Of a DNA stretch of 62,553 bases, positions 50,928-59,184 are shown one piece after another. The DNA comes from Streptomyces sp. ISL-96 (GTDB lineage Bacteria > Actinomycetota > Actinomycetes > Streptomycetales > Streptomycetaceae). Both the position numbers and the translations under genes were made by a program. The stretch spans positions 1-62,553 of the forward strand of contig NZ_JAGGPA010000044.1 in assembly GCF_018614035.1 (NCBI RefSeq). Reading direction: 5' to 3'. The notes beneath the pieces are model-generated. The model was given only the letters and a program-made list of their open reading frames with translations. It was not told the origin of the DNA and made no database searches. Position 1 is the stretch's first letter, and each line of letters begins with the position of its first letter.

Positions 50928-51200
50928 TTAAGGGCCGCCTCGCTTCTTCTGCTCCCGTACGGCTTCGCGGTCTCCCGAGGCGCCGCTGCCCGTCGGCGGA
51001 TCGGCCTCCACCGGAGGCTGCCACGGCCCGCGCTGGACCCGCTCTCCGGGCTGGATTCCCTCGACGGGGCCCTCGGCGACCTCCGGCTGCTGTACGTCGC
51101 TGCCCGCGACGGCGTCCGTGTCGCCCTTGCCGAGCGGGGGGCGCGGTCCGCGCCGCTCCTCGCGGCCTTCGAAACCGTCGTCGCGTTCCTGGCGCTTCAT
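50928..51200 (-). CDS. Small disordered hydrophilic protein
   Basis: A 90-residue protein beginning MKRQERDDGFEGREERRGP and rich in Pro, Gly, Glu and Arg with no hydrophobic core, so intrinsic disorder is expected. I do not recognise it. It is on the same strand and 33 bp after another small hydrophilic gene; together with the HhH endonuclease and DUF3140 genes upstream they may form a stress-related cluster, but no direct evidence supports that. Confidence 0.5.
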   Translation of the reverse strand: MKRQERDDGFEGREERRGPRPPLGKGDTDAVAGSDVQQPEVAEGPVEGIQPGERVQRGPWQPPVEADPPTGSGASGDREAVREQKKRGGP

Positions 51201-51233
51201 CGCCTGCGCTCCTCTCCTGCGGCGGCCACCGCG

Positions 51234-51434
51234 TCAGTCGGGCCGCTCGGAGCGTTCACTCTCGGGGCCACTGCCGCGCTCGGTGCGAGGGCCGCTGCTC
51301 CGGTAGTGCGGGTCGGCCTGGAGGTTCTCGTTGGCCTGCTCGTTGGCGTGCTTGTCCGGTACGCCGCTGTCCTCGGCCTCCTTCCGCAGCCGGGCCCGCT
51401 TCGTGTCGTACTTCTTGCTGCCTGGCTCGGGCAC
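51234..51434 (-). CDS. Conserved small hydrophilic protein
   Basis: A 66-residue protein starting MPEPGSKKYDTKRARLRKEA with EDSGVPDKHANEQANENLQ, a pattern I remember from many small actinobacterial proteins of unknown role, sometimes labelled plasmid-stabilisation-like without proof. The tail is Ser/Arg/Glu-rich and probably disordered. The GTG at 51434 has GAGAGG about 8 nt upstream. It lies 87 bp after the endonuclease gene on the same strand. Confidence 0.6.
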   Translation of the reverse strand: MPEPGSKKYDTKRARLRKEAEDSGVPDKHANEQANENLQADPHYRSSGPRTERGSGPESERSERPD

Positions 51435-51520
51435 AGTGCTTACCTCTCTCGTAGGTCCCGCCGCCCCTCGCGTACCCCATGCGCCCCTGCCGTAACGGCC
51501 CCGTCGCGGGTCGCGCGGGA

Positions 51521-52225
51521 TCAGCCTTCGTCCCGCAGCTCGTCCCGCAGCTCCTCCGCGATATGCCGGTCGAGCGCGACCCGTACGAGCGCCGCCGCCA
51601 GCGAGGCGACCTCGCCCTCGTCGACGAGGCCGGCCAGCTTGGCCGGGTCCGTCGGCAGCCCGAGCCGTTCCGCGCCCTGGAGGGCCTTGCCGTCCAGGTA
51701 CGGCACGACCTGCGGCCATACGGCCTGTGCCTCGCGCAGGAAGATGTCCGTACCGGCGGGGCCGAGTCCCGGGACCTCGCGCAGCAGGCTCCGCAGCGCC
51801 TCCGTATCGCCGTCGGCGGCATCGCGCATGCGGCGCAGGTCGCCGCCGTACTTGTCCAGGACCAGCCGCGCCGCGTCGCCGAGCTGCGTGGCGGTCCGTT
51901 CGTCGTAGCGGCGGTAGCCGCCCTCGCCGAGGGCGTCGACCCGCTGCTGCCAGGTGGCGCTCTCCATGCGGCGCGCGTCGCGCATTCCCGCGTCGTGCAG
52001 CGCGCGGGCGGCGGCCACGGCGATGGAGGCCTGGATCCGGGCGCTCAGGAGGTGGGACAGGACGAGAAGGCGGTAGAGCGGCTGCGGGGTGTCGCGCAGC
52101 CGGATGCCGGCCTCGGCGGTGTACGTACGCCCGTGCGCGTCCAGGAGTGCCCGGACGGTGCGCTCGTCCTGGCCGCCCTTGGAGCGGGCGCCGGAGCCGG
52201 AGCGGGTCCGGGTGCCGGCGGTCAT
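51521..52225 (-). CDS. HhH-type endonuclease III-like protein
   Basis: A 234-residue protein with the alpha-helical HhH-GPD DNA-glycosylase layout: LYRLLVLSHLLSARIQASIAVAAARAL and the helix-hairpin-helix LLREVPGLGPAGTDIFLREAQAVWPQVVPYLD. The C-terminal four-cysteine Fe-S loop of endonuclease III is absent and the canonical catalytic Lys was not confirmed, so repair activity is plausible but unproven. Its start overlaps the stop of the DUF3140 gene (ATGA), so the two are coupled. Confidence 0.75.
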   Translation of the reverse strand: MTAGTRTRSGSGARSKGGQDERTVRALLDAHGRTYTAEAGIRLRDTPQPLYRLLVLSHLLSARIQASIAVAAARALHDAGMRDARRMESATWQQRVDALGEGGYRRYDERTATQLGDAARLVLDKYGGDLRRMRDAADGDTEALRSLLREVPGLGPAGTDIFLREAQAVWPQVVPYLDGKALQGAERLGLPTDPAKLAGLVDEGEVASLAAALVRVALDRHIAEELRDELRDEG

Positions 52226-52563
52226 GCCGGCTTGAGCGGGTCGTGGCCCAGCAGCATCAGCCGGTGTCGCCAGACGCCGTCCCCCGACATCGGCTCCAGG
52301 TCGGTGCGCCGCTGTGCGCTGACGGTTTCCACCACCTGCCGCATGACCGCGAGGTCGTCTTCCGTCAGATCCGTGCGCCGCTTGCCCAGGATCGCGAGCA
52401 CCTGCCGCCCGGTCTGGGTCCCGGCCCGCTCGGGCAGCGGCTCGGTATGCTCACCGGCGCCACTGGTGCGCAGCCAGGTGCCCAGTTCCTGCGACGTCAT
52501 GTTCACCACGCGGTGGAAATCGTCCCAGAGCGCTTCGAGTTCCAGGTCGGTGATGCCTTCCAT
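52222..52563 (-). CDS. DUF3140 domain protein
   Basis: A 113-residue protein of the DUF3140 family: LWDDFHRVVNMTSQELGTWL, GRQVLAILGKRRTDLTEDDLAVMRQVV and VWRHRLMLLGHDPLK are the family pattern. Members are small DNA-binding-like or stress-associated proteins of unknown function. The ATG at 52563 fits the family start. The stop overlaps the start of the HhH endonuclease gene by 4 bp, which points to a joint role, perhaps in DNA protection. Confidence 0.78.
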   Translation of the reverse strand: MEGITDLELEALWDDFHRVVNMTSQELGTWLRTSGAGEHTEPLPERAGTQTGRQVLAILGKRRTDLTEDDLAVMRQVVETVSAQRRTDLEPMSGDGVWRHRLMLLGHDPLKPA

Positions 52564-52663
52564 GGTGTGCCTCCCGGTGGTTCTGGGGTCCCGTCCGCAG
52601 TACCCCTGCGACGTGGGCCGAAACTCTCCCAGACCGGGATGAAAGGCGTGCCGAGCACGGCTA

Positions 52664-53125
52664 CTAGCGCGTGAAGACAGCGTCCAGGTAGACCCAAGCG
52701 CCCTCGTGCCGCGCGAAACGGCTCTGCTCGTGCAGTTCGCCGGGCTCGCCCTCGTGCGTGTAGTGGGCGCGGAAGGTGACCGTTCCCGTGGTGTGGAAGG
52801 CACTGCCGTCGGCGGTGGCCAGGATGTCCAGGCCCTGCCAGCGCATGTCCGGGTCGAAGTCGAGGGTCTGCGGCCTGGTGTCGGGGTGCCAGGAGCGCAG
52901 CAGGTACGCCGCGTCCTGGGCCACGAACGCGCTGTAGCGGGAGCGCATGAGGAGCTCGGCGGTCGGCGCGGCGGCCTCGCCGGAGTGGAAGCGTCCGCAG
53001 CATTCGCCGTAGGCGGCGGGGAGTCCGCAGGGGCAGGGTGCTGCGGCGGAGAGGGGCGCGGGGGGCGCGGCAACGGACCGGCTCCGGGGGCGGCGGCTCG
53101 TACCGCGTGAACTGCGTCGGGACAT
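52664..53125 (-). CDS. YchJ-family (SEC-C motif) metal-binding protein
   Basis: A 153-residue UPF0225/YchJ-like protein. After a basic, disordered N-terminus the SEC-C-like zinc motif CPCGLPAAYGECCGRFHSGE is followed by the NTF2-like body (AELLMRSRYSAFVAQDAAYLLRSWHPDTRP, GTVTFRAHYTHEGEPGELHEQSRF). The function is unknown; SEC-C motifs bind zinc and often mediate protein contacts. The ATG at 53125 is chosen because the sequence before it is not conserved-looking. Confidence 0.82.
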   Translation of the reverse strand: MSRRSSRGTSRRPRSRSVAAPPAPLSAAAPCPCGLPAAYGECCGRFHSGEAAAPTAELLMRSRYSAFVAQDAAYLLRSWHPDTRPQTLDFDPDMRWQGLDILATADGSAFHTTGTVTFRAHYTHEGEPGELHEQSRFARHEGAWVYLDAVFTR

Positions 53126-53250
53126 GTCCCCATTGTGCCTGTGTCGGATGGGGCTCTTTCGCGCCAATGTGCGGCCGATGGACACAGGAGCCCGCACGTG
53201 CCTTCCGGGTCGTGGGGGCCGGCCTTAGTCTCCTGGGCCTGACGCGACAG

Positions 53251-53263
53251 TTACCGCCGGTAA
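53251..53263. promoter_or_regulatory. TTACC-GCC-GGTAA dyad
   Basis: A perfect 5-bp-arm dyad lies 20-32 bp before the ATG of the FAD oxidoreductase gene, flanked on both sides by the direct repeat GCGACA. It resembles a TetR-type operator and would overlap the promoter or 5' leader. Confidence 0.45.
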
Positions 53264-53282
53264 GGCGACAAGGGGGACGGGC

Positions 53283-55058
53283 ATGGGCAGTTCCAGACGC
53301 ACGTTCGTGGCAGGGGCAGCGGCCGTGGCAGCGGCAGCGACCGGAGCAATGACGCTGGGAGCGGCGCCCGCGACGGCGGCCGGTGTCCGGCGTACGGCTC
53401 AGGAATCCGTCGCCGTGCTGGGCGGCGGCGTCGCGGGCCTCACGGCAGCGCACGAGCTCGCCGAACGGGGATTCGCGGTCACGGTGTACGAGAGACGGGC
53501 GCTCGGCGGCAAGGCCCGCAGCATGGACGTACCGGACAGCGCGAAGGGCGGCCGCAGGCCGCTGCCCGCCGAACACGGCTTCCGGTTCATCCCCGGCATC
53601 TACCACAACCTGCCGGACACGATGCGCCGCATCCCCTTCCCCGGCAACGCCAACGGCGTCCACGACAACCTCGTCGCACCGCGCGAAATGATGTTCGCGC
53701 GCACGGGCGGCCGCGAAGACCTCCGCATGCCGATCCCCTGGCCCGGCCACCAGCCGGCCGACCTCACCCTCGACGACCTCCGCCGGGCCCTGACCGGGCT
53801 CCTCGAAACGGCCGCCAACCTCCCCGCGCACGAGACGGCGTACTTCGTCAACCGCGCGCTCGTCTTCCTGACCAGCTGCGACGAGCGGCGCGACAACACG
53901 TGGGAGCGGACGCCCTGGTGGGACTTCGTACGGGCCGAGCGCATGTCCAAGGACTACCAGCGCATCCTCGCCATCGGCGTCACCCGCAACATCGTCGCGA
54001 CGAAGGCCGAGGAAGCCAGCACCCGTACGGTCGGCACGCTCGGCGAGGCCTTCGTACTCAACGCGCTCGGCCGGGGCGCCGACGGCCCGCCGGACCGCAT
54101 CCTCAACGCCCCCACCAACGAGGCGTGGATCGACCCCTGGGTGGACCATCTGCGGGGCCTGGGCGTCGACTTCCGGATCGGCTGGACCGTACGGGAGATG
54201 AGGTACGCCGACGGGAAGATCTCGGCGGCGATGATCGAGGACCCCGACGGCGTACGCCGGACCGTGACCGCCGGCCAGTACGTCTGCGCCCTCCCGGTGG
54301 AGCACGCCCGGCCCACCTGGAGCGCCGCGATGCGCGCCGCCGACCCGCAGCTGGCGCGGTGCGACCGGCTCAGGACTGACTGGATGACGGGCATCCAGTT
54401 CTACCTGACGGAGCGTACGCCGATCCTGCACGGCCACGTCAACCTCATCGACTCGCCCTGGTCCCTGACCGCAATCGCCCAGGCCCAGCACTGGCCGGAC
54501 CGCGACTTCCCCGCCGACTACGGCGACGGCACGGCGGCCGACTGCCTCTCGGTCGACATCTCCGAATGGGACAAGCCCGGGATTCTGTACGGGAAGACGG
54601 CGAAACAGTGCACCCGCGAGGAGATCGCGCGCGAGGTGTGGGCGCAGCTCAAGGCGGCGCTCAACGACACGGGCAAGACGGTGCTGCGCGACAGCACACT
54701 GCACTCGTGGTTCCTGGACCCGGGCGTGGACGGCACGGGCACCCCCAACCCCACGAACGAGGACGAGCTGCTGATCCACCCGGTGGGTACGCTCCACAAC
54801 CGCCCGGCGGCGGCGACGAAGATCCCCAACTTCTTCCTGGCGGGCGACTACGTCTCCGTCGACATCGATCTGGCGACGATGGAAGGCGCGAACGCGTCGG
54901 CCCGCGCGGCGGTCAACGCCCTGCTGGACCGGGTCGGTTCGACGGCGCCACGGTGCACGGTGACGCCGCTGTTCCGCCCGCCGGAGCTCGCCGCCCTGAA
55001 GCGGCACGACCTGACGCGGTACCGGCTGGGGCTGCGGAACGCGCTGGATGTGGGGTGA
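53283..55058 (+). CDS. Tat-exported FAD amine-oxidase/desaturase-like protein
   Basis: A 591-residue flavoprotein. The N-terminus MGSSRRTFVAGAAAVAA is a twin-arginine signal. FAD binds at VAVLGGGVAGLTAAHELAERGFAVTVYE (about 43-70), and the C-terminus has FFLAGDYVSVDIDLATMEGANASARAAVNALL, the second flavin motif. The overall pattern is close to hydroxysqualene dehydroxylase/phytoene-desaturase relatives (EHGFRFIPGIYHNLPDTMRRIP). The substrate is unknown; a lipid or terpenoid is likely. GGGGG lies 5-7 nt before the ATG. It ends 6 bp from the convergent NACHT gene. Confidence 0.87.
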   Translation: MGSSRRTFVAGAAAVAAAATGAMTLGAAPATAAGVRRTAQESVAVLGGGVAGLTAAHELAERGFAVTVYERRALGGKARSMDVPDSAKGGRRPLPAEHGFRFIPGIYHNLPDTMRRIPFPGNANGVHDNLVAPREMMFARTGGREDLRMPIPWPGHQPADLTLDDLRRALTGLLETAANLPAHETAYFVNRALVFLTSCDERRDNTWERTPWWDFVRAERMSKDYQRILAIGVTRNIVATKAEEASTRTVGTLGEAFVLNALGRGADGPPDRILNAPTNEAWIDPWVDHLRGLGVDFRIGWTVREMRYADGKISAAMIEDPDGVRRTVTAGQYVCALPVEHARPTWSAAMRAADPQLARCDRLRTDWMTGIQFYLTERTPILHGHVNLIDSPWSLTAIAQAQHWPDRDFPADYGDGTAADCLSVDISEWDKPGILYGKTAKQCTREEIAREVWAQLKAALNDTGKTVLRDSTLHSWFLDPGVDGTGTPNPTNEDELLIHPVGTLHNRPAAATKIPNFFLAGDYVSVDIDLATMEGANASARAAVNALLDRVGSTAPRCTVTPLFRPPELAALKRHDLTRYRLGLRNALDVG

Positions 55059-55064
55059 CGACGG

Positions 55065-58000
55065 TCAGGGCCGACCGTCCTGGCCCGGGTACGCGGCGAC
55101 CAGGCTGCGCACCCGGGCGAGGGTTTCCGGCGGGACGTCGCGCAACTGGTCGTCGGTCACTCGGTCCAACGCCTCCCGGGCAGCGGCGCCGAACCGCCCG
55201 TCGGCCCACTGCCATTCGCCGGCCTGAGCCGACAGGGCCAGCACGCGGCCGAAGGCGCCGTTCTCCAGGTGAACGTCGATGGCAAGCTCCCAGTACCGCC
55301 GGAGCGCGGCGCGGTCCGCGCCGGTGGCGCCCGACTCCAGTGCCGTCATCGCCGACCGCGCCATCACCTCCAGCACGTCAAGGCCGGGATACTCCATCAG
55401 CGCGTCCAGTACACCCGTCACCACAGACGCCGGGAGGCGGCCCGCGTCGTTGACCAGTTGCCCCAGGACGAGCAGGATCGCGCCGCGCCGGATGACGTGA
55501 TCGAGACCGGAGGATGGTTCGAGGAACGTGCCGCAACGCTCGTACAGGACGGCCAGGTCGGCGTCCGAGGCGACGCCCAGACCGCTCGCCAGCCACAGGT
55601 CGGTCAGGCTGTGGGCGAGGGAAGTGGCCGTGCCGTCCGGCGTACCGACGAAAGTAGTGACGGCGGATCCCATCCAGCGGAAGACGGGATCCACGGCGTG
55701 CAGGACGATAGCGTCGTTGGTTCCGCCGGACACCGCCATCTTGTGCCGGATCTGTTCCGGGTAAGGGCGGGACCAGCAGACCCTGCTGGTGCGGTCCCCG
55801 TGACCCGGTGGACGGCCGTAGAGCCAGAAGGCGTCCACCGGTTCCACGCCGAGGAGGCCTTCCGCCGGAAGGATGTCCAGGTCCCGCCTGCCGTCGGTCC
55901 AGATGTGGCGGAGGTCGAGCGCGATCGCGAAGTCCGTCCACTCCGGTTCGGTGAAGGCCGACCGCCATAACAGCACGTACCGATGCCAGACCCCGGCCGG
56001 ATTAGCCCTTCCGGGGAACACTTCGCTCGCCTTAACGCCGTCCCTGACCAGCACCGTCAGCATCATCAGGTTCGCGCCGTACACGCCGTGCCGCGACGAT
56101 GTCGCGCGGACGGTCGGCCGGTATTCGGAGAACCGGTGCTCGGTGCGGTTGCGGTGGTCGGCCATCACGGTGACGAGAAGCTCTCCGAGCCGTTCACGGT
56201 CCTCCGGCGGGATGAGGCCGATGCGGGCACCGACGAAGCGGAGCATCTGGCGGGAGGAGAGCGGCGCGTAGGACAGCAGGACGTACAGCAGATCGTCGTC
56301 CACGCCCGCCCGGCCGAGGGAGAGCGCCGGGCGCTGGTCGAGCAGTCCGCTGAGGAGTTGTACGGCGAGACGGGCGGCAAGGTACTCGCCGAAGGTCGCG
56401 TGCAGGAACTCGTACGTCGCCAGCCGCTGGTCATCGCGGAGCGCCTGGGCCCGCTGGACGAAGAAGAACCGGCCGAGTGCGATCTCCGCCTGATCGAGGG
56501 GCGCGCGAAAGCCGGCGGCCTGATGTGACTGGGGGCGGCCGAGAAGCGCCGTAAGGTCCTGCTCCAGCTCGGCGCTGGTGATCCACTGGCGGTGCCGGTT
56601 CAGCATGCCGAAGGAGATCAAGGAGAGCCGCTGGAGTTCCTGCTCGACGCGGTCGGCCAGTTGCTGTTTCGTCAGCGCTGTGGCGGACTTGCCCACCTCC
56701 CGGACGGCGAAGGACGCCAGCAGTTCCTCGTACAGCTCAGCCTCACCCAGGGGCTCTTCGTTTCCGGCTCCGCATTGCAGCGCGTTCCCTGTGGCGTCGT
56801 ACAGGGCGAGCATCAGCAGGAGCAGCGGCTGGGAGGCGAGTGCCTGGTGCCGTGCGGCGACGGCAGCGGGCAGGGGGCGCAGCCCGTTCGCGGTGAGATA
56901 CGGCTCGTTGAGGTGGTTCCACAGGTCGAGCCAGCGTTCGACCTGCTGCTTCCTGAAGGGTTCGAGGCGCAGTGCCACCGCGCCCTCCGGGTAGCTCGCG
57001 CGGTCGGCCACGGCGGTGCGACTGGTGACGAGCGCGAGCACGGGCCGCCCCTGGTCCGCCTCGCGCTGCTGGAAGCGGGCTACCCGTACCAGGTAGTCGG
57101 ACTGGCTGACGCCGGTGGCCTGGAGCAGCTCGTCGAAGCCGTCGAAGAGGAGGACGGGTACGGACCCTTCGGCGGCCCGGACCAGCTCCGGCCAGGTGGC
57201 CCGCTCGCCGGTCGCCGCCCGGACGGCGTACTCGATCTGGTCCTGTACGTCGGCGTCCGCCGGCACTTCGCGCAGCACGATCCGCACGGGCAGGAAGCCC
57301 GCCTCGGGCAGCCGGGCCGCGAGGATCTTCGTCAGCACGGACTTCCCCGCACCCGGCTGGCCGAGGACGACCAGGGGCGCGGTAGTGGAGGCGACCGAGG
57401 TGAGGGCGCCCGCGAGGTACTCCGTGAGGTCGGACCGTACGGGCACGGTCTCCCACCACTCCTCTTCGGCGGGCCCGTGGGGGCCTTCCGTCACTGCCCG
57501 GACGCGGAAGTCGGGGTCGACGTACCCCTCGCCGAGAGTGGGCAGACACACGCCCGTCGGCGCGTCGCCCTCGGCCAGGATGGGGCGGGGCAGGGCGGCC
57601 CGGTAGCCGGTGGCGAGGGCTGCGGCGGCGTGGCTGAACGGGCGTACGGTGGTCAGGCCGGCGAGGGCGGACTCGACTCCGGTGAGCGCCTGCCTCAGGT
57701 GTGCACGGGTGGCCTGGTGTTCGAGCTGCCCGGACCAGAACCCGAACTCGGGCACTTCGAGCGCCAGTTGGCTGTAGAGCTCCTGATAGCGCTCGACCGC
57801 TGTCGGAGGCAGCGTGTCGGCCAGGGCGTCCACCACCGCACGCCGCTGCCTTTCGTCCAACCGGTCCCGTACAGCGAGCCCAGTGATGAAGCGATGCAGC
57901 CGGTCAGTGAGACCCATGTACCAGTTGCGAAGTTCGACGAGGACCTCTTCGTACGGCTGATGCGGGGCGGGCTGCGGAATGGCGGTCGCGACCAACGCGC

Positions 58001-58400
58001 GTACGAAGCTGCGTTCAATGTCCGCCCCGCCCGCAAGGCTGATCTGCTCGCGTCGCGTCAACCCCAGCTCAGCAAACTCAAAGGGGAGCTCCAACTCGCC
58101 GAGTGCGTCGAAGTACGCCGTCACCACCAGCACCGCATGAGCCGCCGCGATCCGCTCCGTACGATCCGCCCGCTCCGCGGACCCCAGCCGCTCCCGAAGC
58201 CCCGTCGTCAGATCACGCCCGAGCCTGAGCACCCCTCCCCGCGCCGCGAACAGGTCGAGCACCGCGTCGCTCGCCCCGCCCGTGGCCATCGACAGCGCAC
58301 CGCCGAGCGCCTGGTCGGCTGCCGCCAGTGCCGCGCTGTCGCCGCCGAGAATCGCCACCGCGTCGCTGTAGCTGAGAAGTCGTCGCCCCCGTACCGTCAC
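55065..58400 (-). CDS. NACHT/STAND NTPase, candidate defence protein
   Basis: A 1,111-residue protein. Residues 1-250 are an alpha-helical N-terminal region with a glycine-rich start (ALGGALSMATGGASDAVLDL), which I recall as the NACHT N-terminal helical type found in Streptomyces. NACHT follows: Walker A GQPGAGKS (347-354), Walker B LLFDGFDE (417-424), and TSRT (459-462), then winged-helix-like sequence and a C-terminal helical region of about 420 residues without clear repeats. Bacterial NACHT proteins often sense phage and trigger cell arrest; that role here is inferred. Codon 811 (55970-55968) is TTA, so full-length translation should need bldA tRNA. The GTG is the only in-frame start; no ribosome site is visible. 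Confidence 0.82.
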   Translation of the reverse strand: MTVRGRRLLSYSDAVAILGGDSAALAAADQALGGALSMATGGASDAVLDLFAARGGVLRLGRDLTTGLRERLGSAERADRTERIAAAHAVLVVTAYFDALGELELPFEFAELGLTRREQISLAGGADIERSFVRALVATAIPQPAPHQPYEEVLVELRNWYMGLTDRLHRFITGLAVRDRLDERQRRAVVDALADTLPPTAVERYQELYSQLALEVPEFGFWSGQLEHQATRAHLRQALTGVESALAGLTTVRPFSHAAAALATGYRAALPRPILAEGDAPTGVCLPTLGEGYVDPDFRVRAVTEGPHGPAEEEWWETVPVRSDLTEYLAGALTSVASTTAPLVVLGQPGAGKSVLTKILAARLPEAGFLPVRIVLREVPADADVQDQIEYAVRAATGERATWPELVRAAEGSVPVLLFDGFDELLQATGVSQSDYLVRVARFQQREADQGRPVLALVTSRTAVADRASYPEGAVALRLEPFRKQQVERWLDLWNHLNEPYLTANGLRPLPAAVAARHQALASQPLLLLMLALYDATGNALQCGAGNEEPLGEAELYEELLASFAVREVGKSATALTKQQLADRVEQELQRLSLISFGMLNRHRQWITSAELEQDLTALLGRPQSHQAAGFRAPLDQAEIALGRFFFVQRAQALRDDQRLATYEFLHATFGEYLAARLAVQLLSGLLDQRPALSLGRAGVDDDLLYVLLSYAPLSSRQMLRFVGARIGLIPPEDRERLGELLVTVMADHRNRTEHRFSEYRPTVRATSSRHGVYGANLMMLTVLVRDGVKASEVFPGRANPAGVWHRYVLLWRSAFTEPEWTDFAIALDLRHIWTDGRRDLDILPAEGLLGVEPVDAFWLYGRPPGHGDRTSRVCWSRPYPEQIRHKMAVSGGTNDAIVLHAVDPVFRWMGSAVTTFVGTPDGTATSLAHSLTDLWLASGLGVASDADLAVLYERCGTFLEPSSGLDHVIRRGAILLVLGQLVNDAGRLPASVVTGVLDALMEYPGLDVLEVMARSAMTALESGATGADRAALRRYWELAIDVHLENGAFGRVLALSAQAGEWQWADGRFGAAAREALDRVTDDQLRDVPPETLARVRSLVAAYPGQDGRP

Positions 58401-58402
58401 CG

Positions 58403-58421
58403 TTCTGGTCTATCACCAGAA
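58403..58421. promoter_or_regulatory. Dyad between ABC ATPase stop and NACHT start
   Basis: TTCTGGT-CTATC-ACCAGAA is a perfect 7-bp-arm dyad filling the 25 bp between the ABC ATPase stop and the NACHT GTG. It could terminate the ABC transcript, mask the NACHT start in a hairpin, or bind a regulator. Confidence 0.55.
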
Positions 58422-58425
58422 GCGG

Positions 58426-59184
58426 TTACAGGCGTCCGGCTTCGACAATCCGCCGCAGGAAGCGCTGGGTGCGTTCGGCCTGCGGGTCGCCGAAGATCTG
58501 CTCCGGTGTGCCGCGCTCCAGCACCACTCCCCCGTCCAGGAAGCAGACCTGGTCGGCGACTTCGCGCGCGAAGCCCATCTCGTGAGTGGCCAGGACCATC
58601 GTCATGCCGTCGCCCTTGAGGTCCCGTACGACGTTCAAGACCTCCCCCACCAGCTCCGGGTCCAGCGCCGCCGTGATCTCGTCGAGCAGGAGGAGGCGCG
58701 GGCGTACGGCGAGGGCGCGGGCGATGGCGACGCGTTGCTGCTGGCCGCCGCTGAGGCGATCGGGGTAGGCGGTGGCCTTGTCGGCGAGGCCGAGGCGGTC
58801 GAGGAGTTCGCGGGCCTGTGCCTCCGCCTCCGGTCGCGAGGTGCCGTGTACGCGTCGCGGGGCGAGGGTGATGTTGTCGAGCACCGTCATGTGCGGGAAG
58901 AGGTTGTACGCCTGGAATACGACGCCGATCCGGCGGCGTACGGCGTCCGCGTCCGCCCGTGGGTCGGTGATGTCCTCGCCGTCGAGGAAGATCGCGCCGT
59001 CGTCGATCTCCTCCAGGAGGTTCGCGCAGCGCAGGAGGGTCGACTTGCCGGATCCGGAGGCGCCGATGAGGGCGGTCACGGTGTGCGGGGCGACGTCGAG
59101 ATTCACGTCGCGCAGCACGACGGCGTCGCGCCCGAAGGTCTTGCGTACGTTCTCCAGCCGCAGAACCGGGGCGGTGGCGGTCAT
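58426..59184 (-). CDS. Polar amino acid ABC importer, ATP-binding subunit
   Basis: A 252-residue ATPase of the GlnQ/HisP group: Walker A GASGSGKS, signature LSGGQQQR, Walker B LLLLDEITAALDPE, and the H-loop ATHEMGFA. It powers the permease encoded just upstream, whose stop overlaps its ATG by 4 bp. Ile replaces the usual Pro/Ser after DE in Walker B, a mild variation. It is the last gene of the transporter operon; the NACHT gene follows 25 bp later on the same strand. Confidence 0.93.
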   Translation of the reverse strand: MTATAPVLRLENVRKTFGRDAVVLRDVNLDVAPHTVTALIGASGSGKSTLLRCANLLEEIDDGAIFLDGEDITDPRADADAVRRRIGVVFQAYNLFPHMTVLDNITLAPRRVHGTSRPEAEAQARELLDRLGLADKATAYPDRLSGGQQQRVAIARALAVRPRLLLLDEITAALDPELVGEVLNVVRDLKGDGMTMVLATHEMGFAREVADQVCFLDGGVVLERGTPEQIFGDPQAERTQRFLRRIVEAGRL

